Shown here piece after piece: positions 1 through 7,634 of a stretch of DNA of 37,481 bases. The notes beneath the pieces were generated by a model, which did no database searches, had not been told where the DNA came from, and saw only the letters and a program-made list of their open reading frames with translations. This stretch comes from Candidatus Zapsychrus exili (lineage in GTDB: Bacteria; Omnitrophota; Gorgyraeia; Zapsychrales; Zapsychraceae), in the NCBI GenBank assembly GCA_030765585.1, contig JAVCCJ010000075.1, positions 1-37,481 of the forward strand, in the 5' to 3' direction. The stretch's first letter is position 1, and each line of letters opens with the position of its first letter. A program made the position numbers and the translations under genes.

Positions 1-12
1 AATCTTAATATT

Positions 13-546
13 TTGGCAAAGATTTCTTTATGCGTTGTTTTTGTGTTCCTTTTTTGTGGGTGCGATGTTTTATATGGCATTCTAGATAAAAGAGGTGCAG
101 AAGAAAAAGAAATAGTAGGCGAGGTCAATCTTGTAGACATAAACTACAATATTGTCGAAATACAGATTTTGCTTAAATTGTACGGTTATGATCCTGGGAC
201 AATTGATGGGGTTTTAGGTCTTAAGACCAGAGACATGATAGCAAGGTTTCAAAAGGATAATGATCTTGAGCCAAGTAGATTTGTAGATAAAGATACATGG
301 CAGAAGCTTGAGGTTTTTAAAGTTAATGGTTTTGTAGTTGATAGTAAATTAAATGTCAAACAAGTTCAGTCGGCTTTAAAGGCAGCTGGGTTTAATCCTG
401 GCCGTATTGATGGCCGAAGCGGTTTTAAGACAGAAAGCGCTATAAGGCGCTTTCAAAAAACAAGTGGTTTAAAAGCTGACGGTAAAGTTGGCTATAAGAC
501 ACTTAGTGCATTGTCAGAATTTTTTAAAGAAGATACTGAAGATTAA
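13..546 (+). CDS. Putative lipoprotein with two peptidoglycan-binding repeats
   Basis: The protein is 177 aa. The N-terminus is a hydrophobic export signal ending in FCGC, an imperfect lipobox with Cys17 as the likely lipidated residue. Two PG_binding_1-type repeats follow, at about residues 46-99 and 113-168. Each has the family pattern of G-x-x-P-G-x-I-D-G followed by K-T-x-x-x-I-x-R-F-Q. Proteins of this family usually anchor to cell-wall peptidoglycan, so a role at the inner face of the outer membrane or in the periplasm is likely. The chosen start is TTG at position 13 because it begins a well-formed signal peptide. However, the frame stays open to the window edge and there is no visible Shine-Dalgarno, so the true start may lie outside. 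No catalytic domain is present. Confidence 0.72.
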   Translation: MAKISLCVVFVFLFCGCDVLYGILDKRGAEEKEIVGEVNLVDINYNIVEIQILLKLYGYDPGTIDGVLGLKTRDMIARFQKDNDLEPSRFVDKDTWQKLEVFKVNGFVVDSKLNVKQVQSALKAAGFNPGRIDGRSGFKTESAIRRFQKTSGLKADGKVGYKTLSALSEFFKEDTED

Positions 547-572
547 TACTTTGTTATGTTAGTATATAAATA

Positions 573-1241
573 ATGAAAAAGAATATATTTCTAGCGATAC
601 TATTTTTTCTTTTAGTAGTTACCCCTTGCTTATCAGGTCAGGTAAGCCTATCCACGTATTATCCATCTCCATCAGGCGCATACAGCAAGCTTATATTAGT
701 TCCACAAGACAAAAAAAATACGAAAGAATGCGCGGTAGGAACACTTTATGTTGATAAAGAGGGTTTTTTAAACTTTTGCGAGGAGAATGGTGAAGAAAAA
801 GGAGAATGGGGATCTATTAAATCATATGATTATTCAAAAAGTGAGACAGGATTTTGTATAGGAGAAAGCTGTATAAAATCATGGGAAAAAAGCTCCGGTA
901 CAAGCGTTATGTCTTTAGAGAGTCTTTGTATCCCAGATGGTAAAGGAGATTGTACTGCGCAAGAGCCAAAGGAATGTCCCGCAGATTGGATAGAGGCTGA
1001 TTATAATATGAAAAGCGTTGGATCAAATAATGTCATAGCAAGGACATGTTATTCAGAGCAAGCATGTCGAGTTATGTATTTAGAAGGTTTGTGTGTTCCA
1101 GATGCGCATGGAGAGTGCACTGAAGATGGCCCTGCTCAATGTCCTTCTGGATGGAAGACTGCTGATTATAAAATTGCTAGATGGTATAACCTCGTAAGAA
1201 CATGCTATAAGTGTACAAGTAACCTACCTTTAGAAGAGTAA
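573..1241 (+). CDS. Secreted Cys-rich surface protein with STYYPSPSGAY motif and a duplicated module
   Basis: The protein is 222 aa with a signal peptide at about residues 1-22 (MKKN, then a long hydrophobic stretch). The mature part starts with STYYPSPSGAY (27-37). I recognise this only as a recurrent motif of uncharacterised exported proteins in Omnitrophota and similar bacteria. The C-terminal half contains two copies of a Cys-rich module, at about 115-160 and 169-212. Each runs L-C-[IV]-P-D, then G-[DE]-C-T, then C-P-x-x-W, then a conserved ADY, and ends R-T-C-Y. The Cys positions match between copies, so disulfides are likely after export. It lies 26 bp after the preceding lipoprotein gene and may be co-transcribed. 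No function can be assigned. The start ATG is preceded by AT-rich sequence without a clear Shine-Dalgarno. Confidence 0.75.
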   Translation: MKKNIFLAILFFLLVVTPCLSGQVSLSTYYPSPSGAYSKLILVPQDKKNTKECAVGTLYVDKEGFLNFCEENGEEKGEWGSIKSYDYSKSETGFCIGESCIKSWEKSSGTSVMSLESLCIPDGKGDCTAQEPKECPADWIEADYNMKSVGSNNVIARTCYSEQACRVMYLEGLCVPDAHGECTEDGPAQCPSGWKTADYKIARWYNLVRTCYKCTSNLPLEE

Positions 1242-1287
1242 TTTTAGCCATAAAACTTACCTAAGCTGCATATATTCTTTTGCCTTC

Positions 1288-1316
1288 TTGAAATATGGAC
1301 TTTTTAAGCGTATAAT
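1288..1316 (+). promoter_or_regulatory. Sigma-70-type promoter for the HAD/GH65/ANTAR operon
   Basis: TTGAAA (1288-1293), a 17 bp spacer, and TATAAT (1311-1316) form a near-consensus promoter. It sits 65 bp upstream of the HAD gene start in the only sizeable gap before that five-gene run. Confidence 0.7.
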
Positions 1317-1380
1317 AGTTTAAATTATTAATATAAACATATTTAGTAGTATTAATATATAAACAGAATAAGGATTAGAG

Positions 1381-2145
1381 ATGGATAAACTTGAGTTTAA
1401 GGCTGTTATTTTTGATTTAGATGGTGTTGTAACAAAAACCGCTATAGTTCATTGTGCTTCTTGGAAGGTTATGTTTGATGAATATATGCGAGAAAGAGAA
1501 GCAAGAGATAATGAGTCGTTTGTAGAATTTAGACATGAGCAAGATTATTTGGTTTATGTTGATGGCAAGCCTAGATATAAAGGAGTTCAGAGTTTCTTAG
1601 AATCTAGAAATATTAATATTGAGTTTGGCGACCCTTCCGATGATCCTTCCAAAGAAACAGTATGCGCTTTAGGAAACAGAAAAAACCTTAAATTTAGAGA
1701 AGTTTTAGAAAAAGATGGAGTTGAGGTATATCCTTCTACTATTGCTTTTATCAAAAAGCTTAAGGATAGAGGGTGCAGAATAGGTGTGGCATCATCAAGT
1801 AAAAATTGTCAATTTATTATGCAAGCAGCAAATATTGAAGATTTATTTGAAACTCGCGTTGATGGTGTTGTTTCAGCTAAATTAGGATTAAGCGGTAAAC
1901 CAGATCCTGATATTTTTGTTAAAGCTTGCGAGAATTTAGGTATTGATACAAAAGATTCTATTGTTGTAGAAGATGCTGTATCAGGTGTTCAAGCAGGCGC
2001 AAAGGGTGGCTTTGGATTAGTTATTGGAATAGCGCGCGAGAACAATGAAGAAGAGTTAAAGAAAAATGGAGCTGATTTTGTGATAATTGATTTTGAAGGA
2101 ATAACAATAGATATGATAGAACAAGAGCTGAAAGAAGCCAAATAG
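1381..2145 (+). CDS. HAD-family beta-phosphoglucomutase-like hydrolase/mutase
   Basis: The protein is 254 aa of HAD subfamily IA. Motif I is FDLDGVV with nucleophile Asp12 and acid/base Asp14. An alpha-helical cap follows (about 25-105), then motif II ASSS, the motif III lysine region SGKPDPDIF, and motif IV VVEDAVSGVQAG. This is the beta-phosphoglucomutase-family pattern. The cap is longer than in classical PgmB and resembles the HAD half of fused HAD-GH65 proteins. The next gene is a GH65 enzyme 10 bp downstream, so the likely job is isomerising the beta-glucose 1-phosphate released by an inverting phosphorylase. A sugar phosphatase role cannot be excluded. The start is supported by AAGGA upstream of ATG. 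Confidence 0.85.
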   Translation: MDKLEFKAVIFDLDGVVTKTAIVHCASWKVMFDEYMREREARDNESFVEFRHEQDYLVYVDGKPRYKGVQSFLESRNINIEFGDPSDDPSKETVCALGNRKNLKFREVLEKDGVEVYPSTIAFIKKLKDRGCRIGVASSSKNCQFIMQAANIEDLFETRVDGVVSAKLGLSGKPDPDIFVKACENLGIDTKDSIVVEDAVSGVQAGAKGGFGLVIGIARENNEEELKKNGADFVIIDFEGITIDMIEQELKEAK

Positions 2146-2155
2146 GAGACCTAGA

Positions 2156-4576
2156 ATGAATACTTGGAAACTTACTTATAATAAGTTTAATCCTGAAGAA
2201 GAAAGTTTAAGAGAAGCTCTATGCACTTTGGGTAATGGCTACTTTGGAACAAGAGGTGCTGCTTCTGAATCTCAGGCAGGCAAGTTGCATTATCCAGGAA
2301 CATATATAGCAGGTGTATATAATACTTTGCCAACAGATGTTTCAGGAAGAACAATTTATAATGAGGATTTTGTTAATTGTCCAAATTGGCTTTTTTTGAA
2401 TTATCGTGTTGATGGTGGATCATGGTTCGATAGGTCAAAGACTAAAATACTTACATGGAAGGTAGAGCTTAATACGCGCAAAGGTATGCTTTCTCGTCGT
2501 ATTCGCTGGCAAGATGAAAAAGGACGAACCACATTAATTGAGGAACATCGCATCGTTAGTATGGCGCAGCCGCATAATGGCGCACTAGTATGTACAATTA
2601 CGCCAGAAAATTATAGTGGTAATGTTTCAATTAAAAGCGGAATTGATGGAAGCGTTATAAATGCTGGAGTTGAAAGATATAAACAACTTAATTCAAAACA
2701 TCTTGAGCCTGTGTCTCATGGAAAGTTTGGAGAAGATGGAATATTTTTACAAACTCGCACCAATCAAACTGAAATTAAGATAACAGAGGCGTTAAGAACT
2801 CTTGTCTATAAAGGTCGAGATAGGATTAAGCCTGAAATGAAAGTTACTGTTACTCATGGTAGACAAAAAATTATTCAAGAATTTAATATAGCTGTAAAGA
2901 AAGGTGAGAAATATACAATTGAGAAATTAGTTAGCATTTATACATCTCGCGATCATGGTGTTGCAGATGATTGTGATATGGCACAAGAGTCAGTAAACCA
3001 GATAGATAATTTTGATAATTTGTATAAACCTCATCGTGCAAAATGGAAAGCTTTGTGGAAGAAGTTCGATATAATTATTGAAGGCGACGCCTTTACACAA
3101 ATGGTTTTAAGATTACATGCATTTCATCTTCTTCAAGTTGCATCAACTTACAACGAAGACATAGATGCTGGTATGCCTGCAAGAGGACTTCATGGAGAGG
3201 CTTATCGTGGACATATTTTCTGGGATGAGCTTTATGTATTTCCATTCTATAATTTGCATGCTCCTGAAATCACGAGAGCGCTTTTGATGTATCGTTATAG
3301 ACGCCTTGGAGCTGCAAAGGATTATGCAAAACAGAATGAATATAGGGGAGCTATGTTTCCTTGGCAAAGTGCGTCTGCAGGAGATGAGACGACACAGACA
3401 ATACATCTTAACCCTATGTCTGGAACCTGGGGAGACGATTATAGCTGTTTGCAAAGACATGTTTCGATTGCAATTGCCTACAATGCATGGACGTATTATT
3501 ACACAACAGGTGATAGAGGGTTTTTAGATCGTTATGGTGCAGAGATGATATTAGAAATAGCGCATTTTTGGTCGAGCGTAGCTACATTTAATAGTAAGAC
3601 AAAACGCTATGAAATAGATGGTGTTATGGGGCCTGATGAATATCACGAAAAACTACCTGGCGATAAAAAGGGTGGGCTTAAGAATAATGCTTATACAAAT
3701 GTTATGGCTACTTGGGTTATTGAAAAAGCATTATATATTTTAGAGAAAATGATAACGGATGAAGATAGAGACGCATTGCTTTTAAAAGTTGGAGTGTCTG
3801 AAGAAGAGCTTTCCAGATGGAATGATATAATTCATAAGATGACAGTAGTAATGAATAAGAAGGGAATAATACATCAATTCCAAGGCTATATGGATTTAGA
3901 AGAACTTGATTGGGATGATTATACGGAAAAGTATGAAAATATCAGACGAATGGATAGAATTTTAAAGGCCGAGGGCCTTTCTCCTGATGATTATAAGCTT
4001 GCAAAGCAGGCGGATGTTTTGATGTTGTTTTATACATTAAATATAAAAGAGTTAAAGGAAATTTTTAAGCGATTAGGGTATAAATTTAATATAGAAATAA
4101 TGAGAAATAATTTTGATTATTATTTCAAAAGAACTTCGCATGGATCGACGCTGAGTTTGGTTGTTCACGCTTATGTGTCAGAGCTTTTAGGGTATAAGGA
4201 TAAAAGCCAAGAGTATTTGTTGGGCGCTCTTGAAAGTGATGTTTATGATACGCAAGGAGGAACAACGCAAGAAGGAATTCATACAGGTGTTATGGGCAGT
4301 ACATTAGATTTAGTTTTGCGAATATATGGAGGCTTATCAATATCAGAGGATCGTATTTGTATAAATCCTCAATTGCAAGAACATTGGAAGAGCATGAAAT
4401 TTAGTGTTCGTTATAAACGTATTTGGTTTCATGTAAAAGTTTTTAAAGGCAAGGTAGACGTTTTAGCCGAAGTTCCAAGAGGAGTCTCCTTAAGTCCGTC
4501 TAAAGAAATTCCAATAGAAATAAAAAATAAGTCTTATACGTTAATTGCAGGAAAGACGACAACGGTTTCATTATAA
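2156..4576 (+). CDS. Glycoside hydrolase family 65 disaccharide phosphorylase
   Basis: The protein is 806 aa, the usual length for GH65 maltose, trehalose and kojibiose phosphorylases. An N-terminal beta-sandwich (about 1-270) is followed by an (alpha/alpha)6 barrel and a small C-terminal beta domain (about 725-806). The general acid is visible in GPDEYHE, with Glu495 as the best candidate. The phosphate-site segments TSHGSTLS and GTTQEGIHTGVMGST near the C-terminal part of the barrel are typical of phosphorylases rather than hydrolases. The expected reaction is phosphorolysis of an alpha-linked glucose disaccharide to beta-glucose 1-phosphate plus glucose. The substrate (maltose, trehalose, kojibiose) cannot be told from sequence alone. 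It is preceded by AGGAG and coupled to the HAD gene. Confidence 0.9.
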   Translation: MNTWKLTYNKFNPEEESLREALCTLGNGYFGTRGAASESQAGKLHYPGTYIAGVYNTLPTDVSGRTIYNEDFVNCPNWLFLNYRVDGGSWFDRSKTKILTWKVELNTRKGMLSRRIRWQDEKGRTTLIEEHRIVSMAQPHNGALVCTITPENYSGNVSIKSGIDGSVINAGVERYKQLNSKHLEPVSHGKFGEDGIFLQTRTNQTEIKITEALRTLVYKGRDRIKPEMKVTVTHGRQKIIQEFNIAVKKGEKYTIEKLVSIYTSRDHGVADDCDMAQESVNQIDNFDNLYKPHRAKWKALWKKFDIIIEGDAFTQMVLRLHAFHLLQVASTYNEDIDAGMPARGLHGEAYRGHIFWDELYVFPFYNLHAPEITRALLMYRYRRLGAAKDYAKQNEYRGAMFPWQSASAGDETTQTIHLNPMSGTWGDDYSCLQRHVSIAIAYNAWTYYYTTGDRGFLDRYGAEMILEIAHFWSSVATFNSKTKRYEIDGVMGPDEYHEKLPGDKKGGLKNNAYTNVMATWVIEKALYILEKMITDEDRDALLLKVGVSEEELSRWNDIIHKMTVVMNKKGIIHQFQGYMDLEELDWDDYTEKYENIRRMDRILKAEGLSPDDYKLAKQADVLMLFYTLNIKELKEIFKRLGYKFNIEIMRNNFDYYFKRTSHGSTLSLVVHAYVSELLGYKDKSQEYLLGALESDVYDTQGGTTQEGIHTGVMGSTLDLVLRIYGGLSISEDRICINPQLQEHWKSMKFSVRYKRIWFHVKVFKGKVDVLAEVPRGVSLSPSKEIPIEIKNKSYTLIAGKTTTVSL

Positions 4577-4603
4577 ATATTGATGGACGATTAGGAGAAT
4601 ATT

Positions 4604-5704
4604 ATGGGTAAGAAACTTAAGAATATATTTTTATCTTCAATACATCAGAATGCTGGTAAGACAGCAATTTCTTTAGGGCTTTATAAAGCCCTAAAAGATA
4701 GAAAACAAAAGATAGCTTTTATAAAACCCGTTGGACAACAATTGGTTCATGTAGGAAAACTATCAATAGACAAAGATTCGTATTTAATAGGCGAGGTTTT
4801 TAAGTGTAGGAGAAAATTTAAAGATATGAGCCCTGTGACAATAGGTCCAGGGGATACACAAAAATATATTCTTAATCCAAATAAAGATAAGAATCGTCGT
4901 GCGATAGAAAAAGCTTTTAATTCTTTGATAAAAGATAAGACGGCTATTATTGTCGAGGGTACTGGTCATGCCGGAGTTGGAGCTGTAATAGATTATTCTA
5001 ATGCTGATGTTGCAAGTCTGCTTGGTTCTAAAGTTATTATTATTAGCGAAGGTGGTATTGGTAAAAGCATAGATGAGATTATTCTCAATAAAGCATTGTT
5101 TGATTTAAAAGGAGTTGAAGTATTAGGAGTTATAATTAACAAGGTTTTGCCAGCAAAATATGACAAAATTAAGATGATACTTACTAAGGGTTTGGCAAGA
5201 AAAGGATTAAAGCTCCTAGGCTGCATACCTTTAGAACCACTTCTTAGCTGTCCTACAATTGAGCAAATATCAAAAAAATTAAATTTGAAACTATTGTATG
5301 ATAAAGCTGATATAACCAAGCGTGTAAAGAATACAATGGTTGCTGCAATGGAACCGCATAATATGATTAACTATCTTGAAGACGGGACACTTGTTATAAC
5401 TTCGGGCGACAGAGTTGATAATATTTTGTTAGCCGTTAGTTCTCATTTAATGAGCGGAGGTACTGGATTTCATATCCCAGGTATTATTTTAACAGGAGGG
5501 CTGATACCTAGCTCTCAAATAGTTGATTTACTTAAACAAAGTCAGATACCGGTTCTTATCACGGAAGATGATACATATACGGTTGCTGCTAATTTGGAAC
5601 ATTTAATTTGTAAGATACAAAAAGAAGACAAGGACAAAATTAGAGAAGTGACACGTTTAGTTAAGAAGTATGTTGATGTAAAAGCAATTTTAGATAGCTT
5701 CTAA
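4604..5704 (+). CDS. P-loop NTPase with DRTGG domain (phosphotransacetylase N-terminal-like)
   Basis: The protein is 366 aa. It starts with a dethiobiotin-synthetase/CobQ-like P-loop domain. The Walker A variant ends NAGKT (16-20), and a Walker B region reads VEGTGHAGVGAVID around 117-130. The C-terminal third (about 240-345) is a DRTGG domain. This architecture equals the N-terminal regulatory part of long phosphate acetyltransferases but lacks the acetyltransferase domain. The family's biochemical role is poorly defined; an energy- or acetyl-phosphate-linked sensing role is a guess. The start has AGGAG 8 bp upstream. It lies 27 bp after the GH65 gene and 17 bp before the ANTAR regulator gene, so it is probably in one operon with both. 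Confidence 0.8.
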   Translation: MGKKLKNIFLSSIHQNAGKTAISLGLYKALKDRKQKIAFIKPVGQQLVHVGKLSIDKDSYLIGEVFKCRRKFKDMSPVTIGPGDTQKYILNPNKDKNRRAIEKAFNSLIKDKTAIIVEGTGHAGVGAVIDYSNADVASLLGSKVIIISEGGIGKSIDEIILNKALFDLKGVEVLGVIINKVLPAKYDKIKMILTKGLARKGLKLLGCIPLEPLLSCPTIEQISKKLNLKLLYDKADITKRVKNTMVAAMEPHNMINYLEDGTLVITSGDRVDNILLAVSSHLMSGGTGFHIPGIILTGGLIPSSQIVDLLKQSQIPVLITEDDTYTVAANLEHLICKIQKEDKDKIREVTRLVKKYVDVKAILDSF

Positions 5705-5721
5705 AATAAGTTTAAAATATT

Positions 5722-6957
5722 ATGCCTACTAAAATATCTAAGACTAAAAAAACAAGCATAAGCCAAGCGCAAGAGCTTGTTATCTTAAGAGAAATTGTTG
5801 AGATTACAAATTCTAAGTTTGATTTGGAGTCTATTCTTGATCAAGTGGTTAAGATTGTAAATAATACGATGAAGTCAGATTCTGTATTTGTTTATTTGTT
5901 TGATGAACAGTATAAAGAATTTGTTTTGATGGCATCAAAAACACAGCATAAAAAAGAGTTGGGTAAAGTATCTTTGAAAATGGGAGAAGGCATTACGGGT
6001 TGGGTTGCTCGCAAGAACGAATCAGTTGCGATTAGCAAAAATGCATACAAAGATAAGCGTTTTAAGAGTTTTGATGTTCTTCCGGAAGATAGATATGAGG
6101 CTTTTCTTTCTGTCCCGATTATATATAAAGCAAAATCTATCGGCGTTGTTAATATTCAACATAAAAAATCTCATGAATATACAAAGGCTACAGTTGATCT
6201 AATATCTCTTGTTGCAAAACAGATGGGTGGTGTTATTGATAATGCTAGACTTTATGAAGAGACAAAAAAGAAGGCTTTACAGTTTGATAGCTTAGTTAAG
6301 GTAAGCTATTCAATTACATCAGAGGCATACTTAGAGGAAATTCTAAGTTTAATTGTTGTCGTTACCGCCGAGATGTTAAATTCTAAAATATGCTCCATTA
6401 TGCTCTTAGATAAAAAAGGAAAAGACTTAGCTATAAAAGCAACGCAATTTTTAAGTAAGAATTATACAAAGAAGCCGAATGTTAAATTAGATTCAAGTAT
6501 AAGCGGAGAGGTTTTTAAGACAAAGAGTCCCATATCTATTTATGACGTTCGAGAAGAGAAAAAATATGGTTATCGTAATATAGCTGTTAAAGAAAGTTTA
6601 ACGTCAATGCTGTCTGTTCCTATGGTTGTAAAAGATAAGGCAATTGGTATTGTTAATGTTTACACAAAGAAACCACATGTCTTTACAAAAGAAGAAATTG
6701 ATATATTGCAGATGGTAGCTAATCAAGCAGCGGTTGCAGTTGAAAATACAAAGCTTATGGAAGAAACTTTAAAGGCGAAGGAAGCCTTGGAAACTAGAAA
6801 GATTGTTGAGCGCGCAAAAGGGGTATTGATGAAAATAAGCGGCTTAAACGAACAAGAAGCATATAAATTGATTCATAAAAAAAGTATGGATTCTTGCAAA
6901 ACAATGAAAGATGTTGCCGAATCTATACTTCTTATGGAAGAGTTTCGTAAGAAATAA
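5722..6957 (+). CDS. GAF-GAF-ANTAR RNA-binding transcription antiterminator
   Basis: The protein is 411 aa. GAF domain 1 is at about residues 33-177 (MGEGITGWVA, then SVPI and IGVVNIQ). GAF domain 2 is at about 203-345 (ISGEVF, LSVPM, IGIVNVY). The C-terminal three-helix ANTAR domain spans about 350-407, with ERAKGVLM at 363-370 and the second-helix pattern EQEAYKLIHKKSM. ANTAR domains bind paired hexaloop RNA hairpins and prevent terminator formation, as in AmiR, NasR and EutV. There is no receiver domain, so input is probably a small ligand bound by a GAF domain rather than phosphorylation. Matching hairpins lie in the leader of the next transcription unit (7400-7591) and before nfnA, making these its predicted targets. 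The upstream Shine-Dalgarno is weak. Confidence 0.9.
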   Translation: MPTKISKTKKTSISQAQELVILREIVEITNSKFDLESILDQVVKIVNNTMKSDSVFVYLFDEQYKEFVLMASKTQHKKELGKVSLKMGEGITGWVARKNESVAISKNAYKDKRFKSFDVLPEDRYEAFLSVPIIYKAKSIGVVNIQHKKSHEYTKATVDLISLVAKQMGGVIDNARLYEETKKKALQFDSLVKVSYSITSEAYLEEILSLIVVVTAEMLNSKICSIMLLDKKGKDLAIKATQFLSKNYTKKPNVKLDSSISGEVFKTKSPISIYDVREEKKYGYRNIAVKESLTSMLSVPMVVKDKAIGIVNVYTKKPHVFTKEEIDILQMVANQAAVAVENTKLMEETLKAKEALETRKIVERAKGVLMKISGLNEQEAYKLIHKKSMDSCKTMKDVAESILLMEEFRKK

Positions 6958-6972
6958 AAAAAGGGTGAAAAT

Positions 6973-7332
6973 ATGTTTATTAAGATATTAGGTTGGATTT
7001 GGTTGATAATGGGAATAACTTTCTTAATAAAACCAGAATGGTGTAAATCATATCTCCAGAATAAGGGTATAAAGAAAATAAAAAAGGTTTTAATGGGGAT
7101 AACTATTGTTATAAGCATTTGGCTTATAACTGCAAGTTTTCAATTTTCGGGCATTACTTCAAAGGTTTTGATAGTTTTGGGAATTATTGGAGTAATTAAA
7201 GCATTTATGTTTTTGCGAGGCACAATAGCTGATAAAATGATTAAATTTTTTGCTGACGAACCTCTTTCTTTCTTTAGAATTGCAGCGTGTGGACATATTA
7301 TACTTGCTCTAGTTATAATTTTTATAAAATAA
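6973..7332 (+). CDS. Small integral membrane protein of unknown function
   Basis: The protein is 119 aa. Four hydrophobic segments (about residues 3-19, 39-56, 60-76 and 101-118) are separated by short basic loops, so it is an inner-membrane protein. I do not recognise the family. The start has AAAGGGTG 6 bp upstream of ATG. It begins 15 bp after the ANTAR gene and is the last gene before the GSIII promoter, so it probably belongs to the same operon as the regulator. No catalytic or metal-binding motif is visible. Confidence 0.7.
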   Translation: MFIKILGWIWLIMGITFLIKPEWCKSYLQNKGIKKIKKVLMGITIVISIWLITASFQFSGITSKVLIVLGIIGVIKAFMFLRGTIADKMIKFFADEPLSFFRIAACGHIILALVIIFIK

Positions 7333-7360
7333 TTTTTTGACCCCGTGTATTAAAAAACAT

Positions 7361-7389
7361 TTGACAAATAATTTATTTTATTGTATATT
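7361..7389 (+). promoter_or_regulatory. Consensus sigma-70 promoter for the GSIII leader
   Basis: TTGACA (7361-7366), exactly 17 bp, then TATATT (7384-7389). The same hexamers and spacing recur at the nfnA leader (19430-19458). Transcription would start near 7396, almost at the first hexaloop hairpin, leaving an untranslated leader of about 465 nt before the GSIII start codon. Confidence 0.85.
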
Positions 7390-7399
7390 TTAGACAGTT

Positions 7400-7413
7400 G
7401 GGCAAAGAAGTCC
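7400..7413 (+). promoter_or_regulatory. Hexaloop hairpin H1 (candidate ANTAR site) overlapping terminator 1
   Basis: A 4 bp stem GGGC/GTCC closes the six-base loop AAAGAA, which has A at loop position 1 and G at position 4 as in known ANTAR-bound hairpins. The two final C bases (7412-7413) are also the first two bases of terminator 1, so H1 and the full terminator exclude each other. No second hexaloop hairpin fits between the promoter and H1. Confidence 0.6.
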
Positions 7414-7451
7414 TTTTTAAAAACAAAGATGTTTTTGAAAAGGTTTTTTTT
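7412..7451 (+). terminator. Intrinsic terminator 1 in the GSIII leader
   Basis: A 14 bp stem (7412-7425 with 7430-7443, one G-T pair) has the loop AAGA and is followed by eight T. It lies only about 20 nt after the probable transcription start. Left unopposed it should stop most transcripts before GSIII. Confidence 0.85.
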
Positions 7452-7499
7452 ATTTTTATTATTCAATTGTTTGTCTTTTGACGGATTAAACAATTGGTT

Positions 7500-7518
7500 A
7501 GAGACGATGACGTCCTCT
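7500..7518 (+). promoter_or_regulatory. Hexaloop hairpin H2 overlapping terminator 2
   Basis: AGAGAC pairs with GTCCTCT (one C bulged) around the loop GATGAC. G is at loop position 4, but position 1 is G rather than A, so this is a variant of the ANTAR pattern. Its 3' strand is shared with the 5' strand of terminator 2. Upstream, CAATTGTTT (7464-7472) pairs with AAACAATTG (7488-7496) in a separate hairpin that has no hexaloop. Confidence 0.45.
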
Positions 7519-7552
7519 TTTAAGGTATAATTCCTTTAAAGAGGATTTTTTT
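7514..7552 (+). terminator. Intrinsic terminator 2 in the GSIII leader
   Basis: The stem is 7514-7525 with 7533-7544 (12 positions, one T-T mismatch), loop TATAATT. One A and then seven T follow. The first bases CCTCT overlap the 3' side of hairpin H2. Confidence 0.85.
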
Positions 7553-7591
7553 ATTTAGCACAGAAGCTAAATAAACTGGACAAAGCAGTCC
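7550..7591 (+). promoter_or_regulatory. Paired hexaloop hairpins H3-H4: textbook ANTAR binding site
   Basis: H3 has a 10 bp stem (7550-7559 with 7566-7575) around the loop ACAGAA. H4, two bases further on, has the stem GGAC/GTCC (7578-7581 with 7588-7591) around the loop AAAGCA. Both loops have A1 and G4. Two adjacent six-base loops of this type, with the second hairpin overlapping a terminator, match the established ANTAR target architecture. The 3' strand of H4 is entirely contained in the base of terminator 3. Confidence 0.75.
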
Positions 7592-7634
7592 TTCTTACAA
7601 GCTTGACATAAAAGCTTGAGTGGAGGACTTTTTT
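7587..7634 (+). terminator. Intrinsic terminator 3 in the GSIII leader
   Basis: The stem is 7587-7604 with 7612-7629 (18 positions, two mismatches and two G-T pairs), loop GACATAA, followed by six T. It shares AGTCC (7587-7591) with hairpin H4. It is the last of the three tandem terminators before GSIII. Confidence 0.85.

Noticed and set aside
7429-7530. 33-codon open frame in the GSIII leader starting in the loop of terminator 1 (begins MFLKRFFLFLL)
   Set aside because: No Shine-Dalgarno. The Phe/Leu content comes directly from the terminator T tracts, and the frame runs through two terminators. Not called as a leader peptide.
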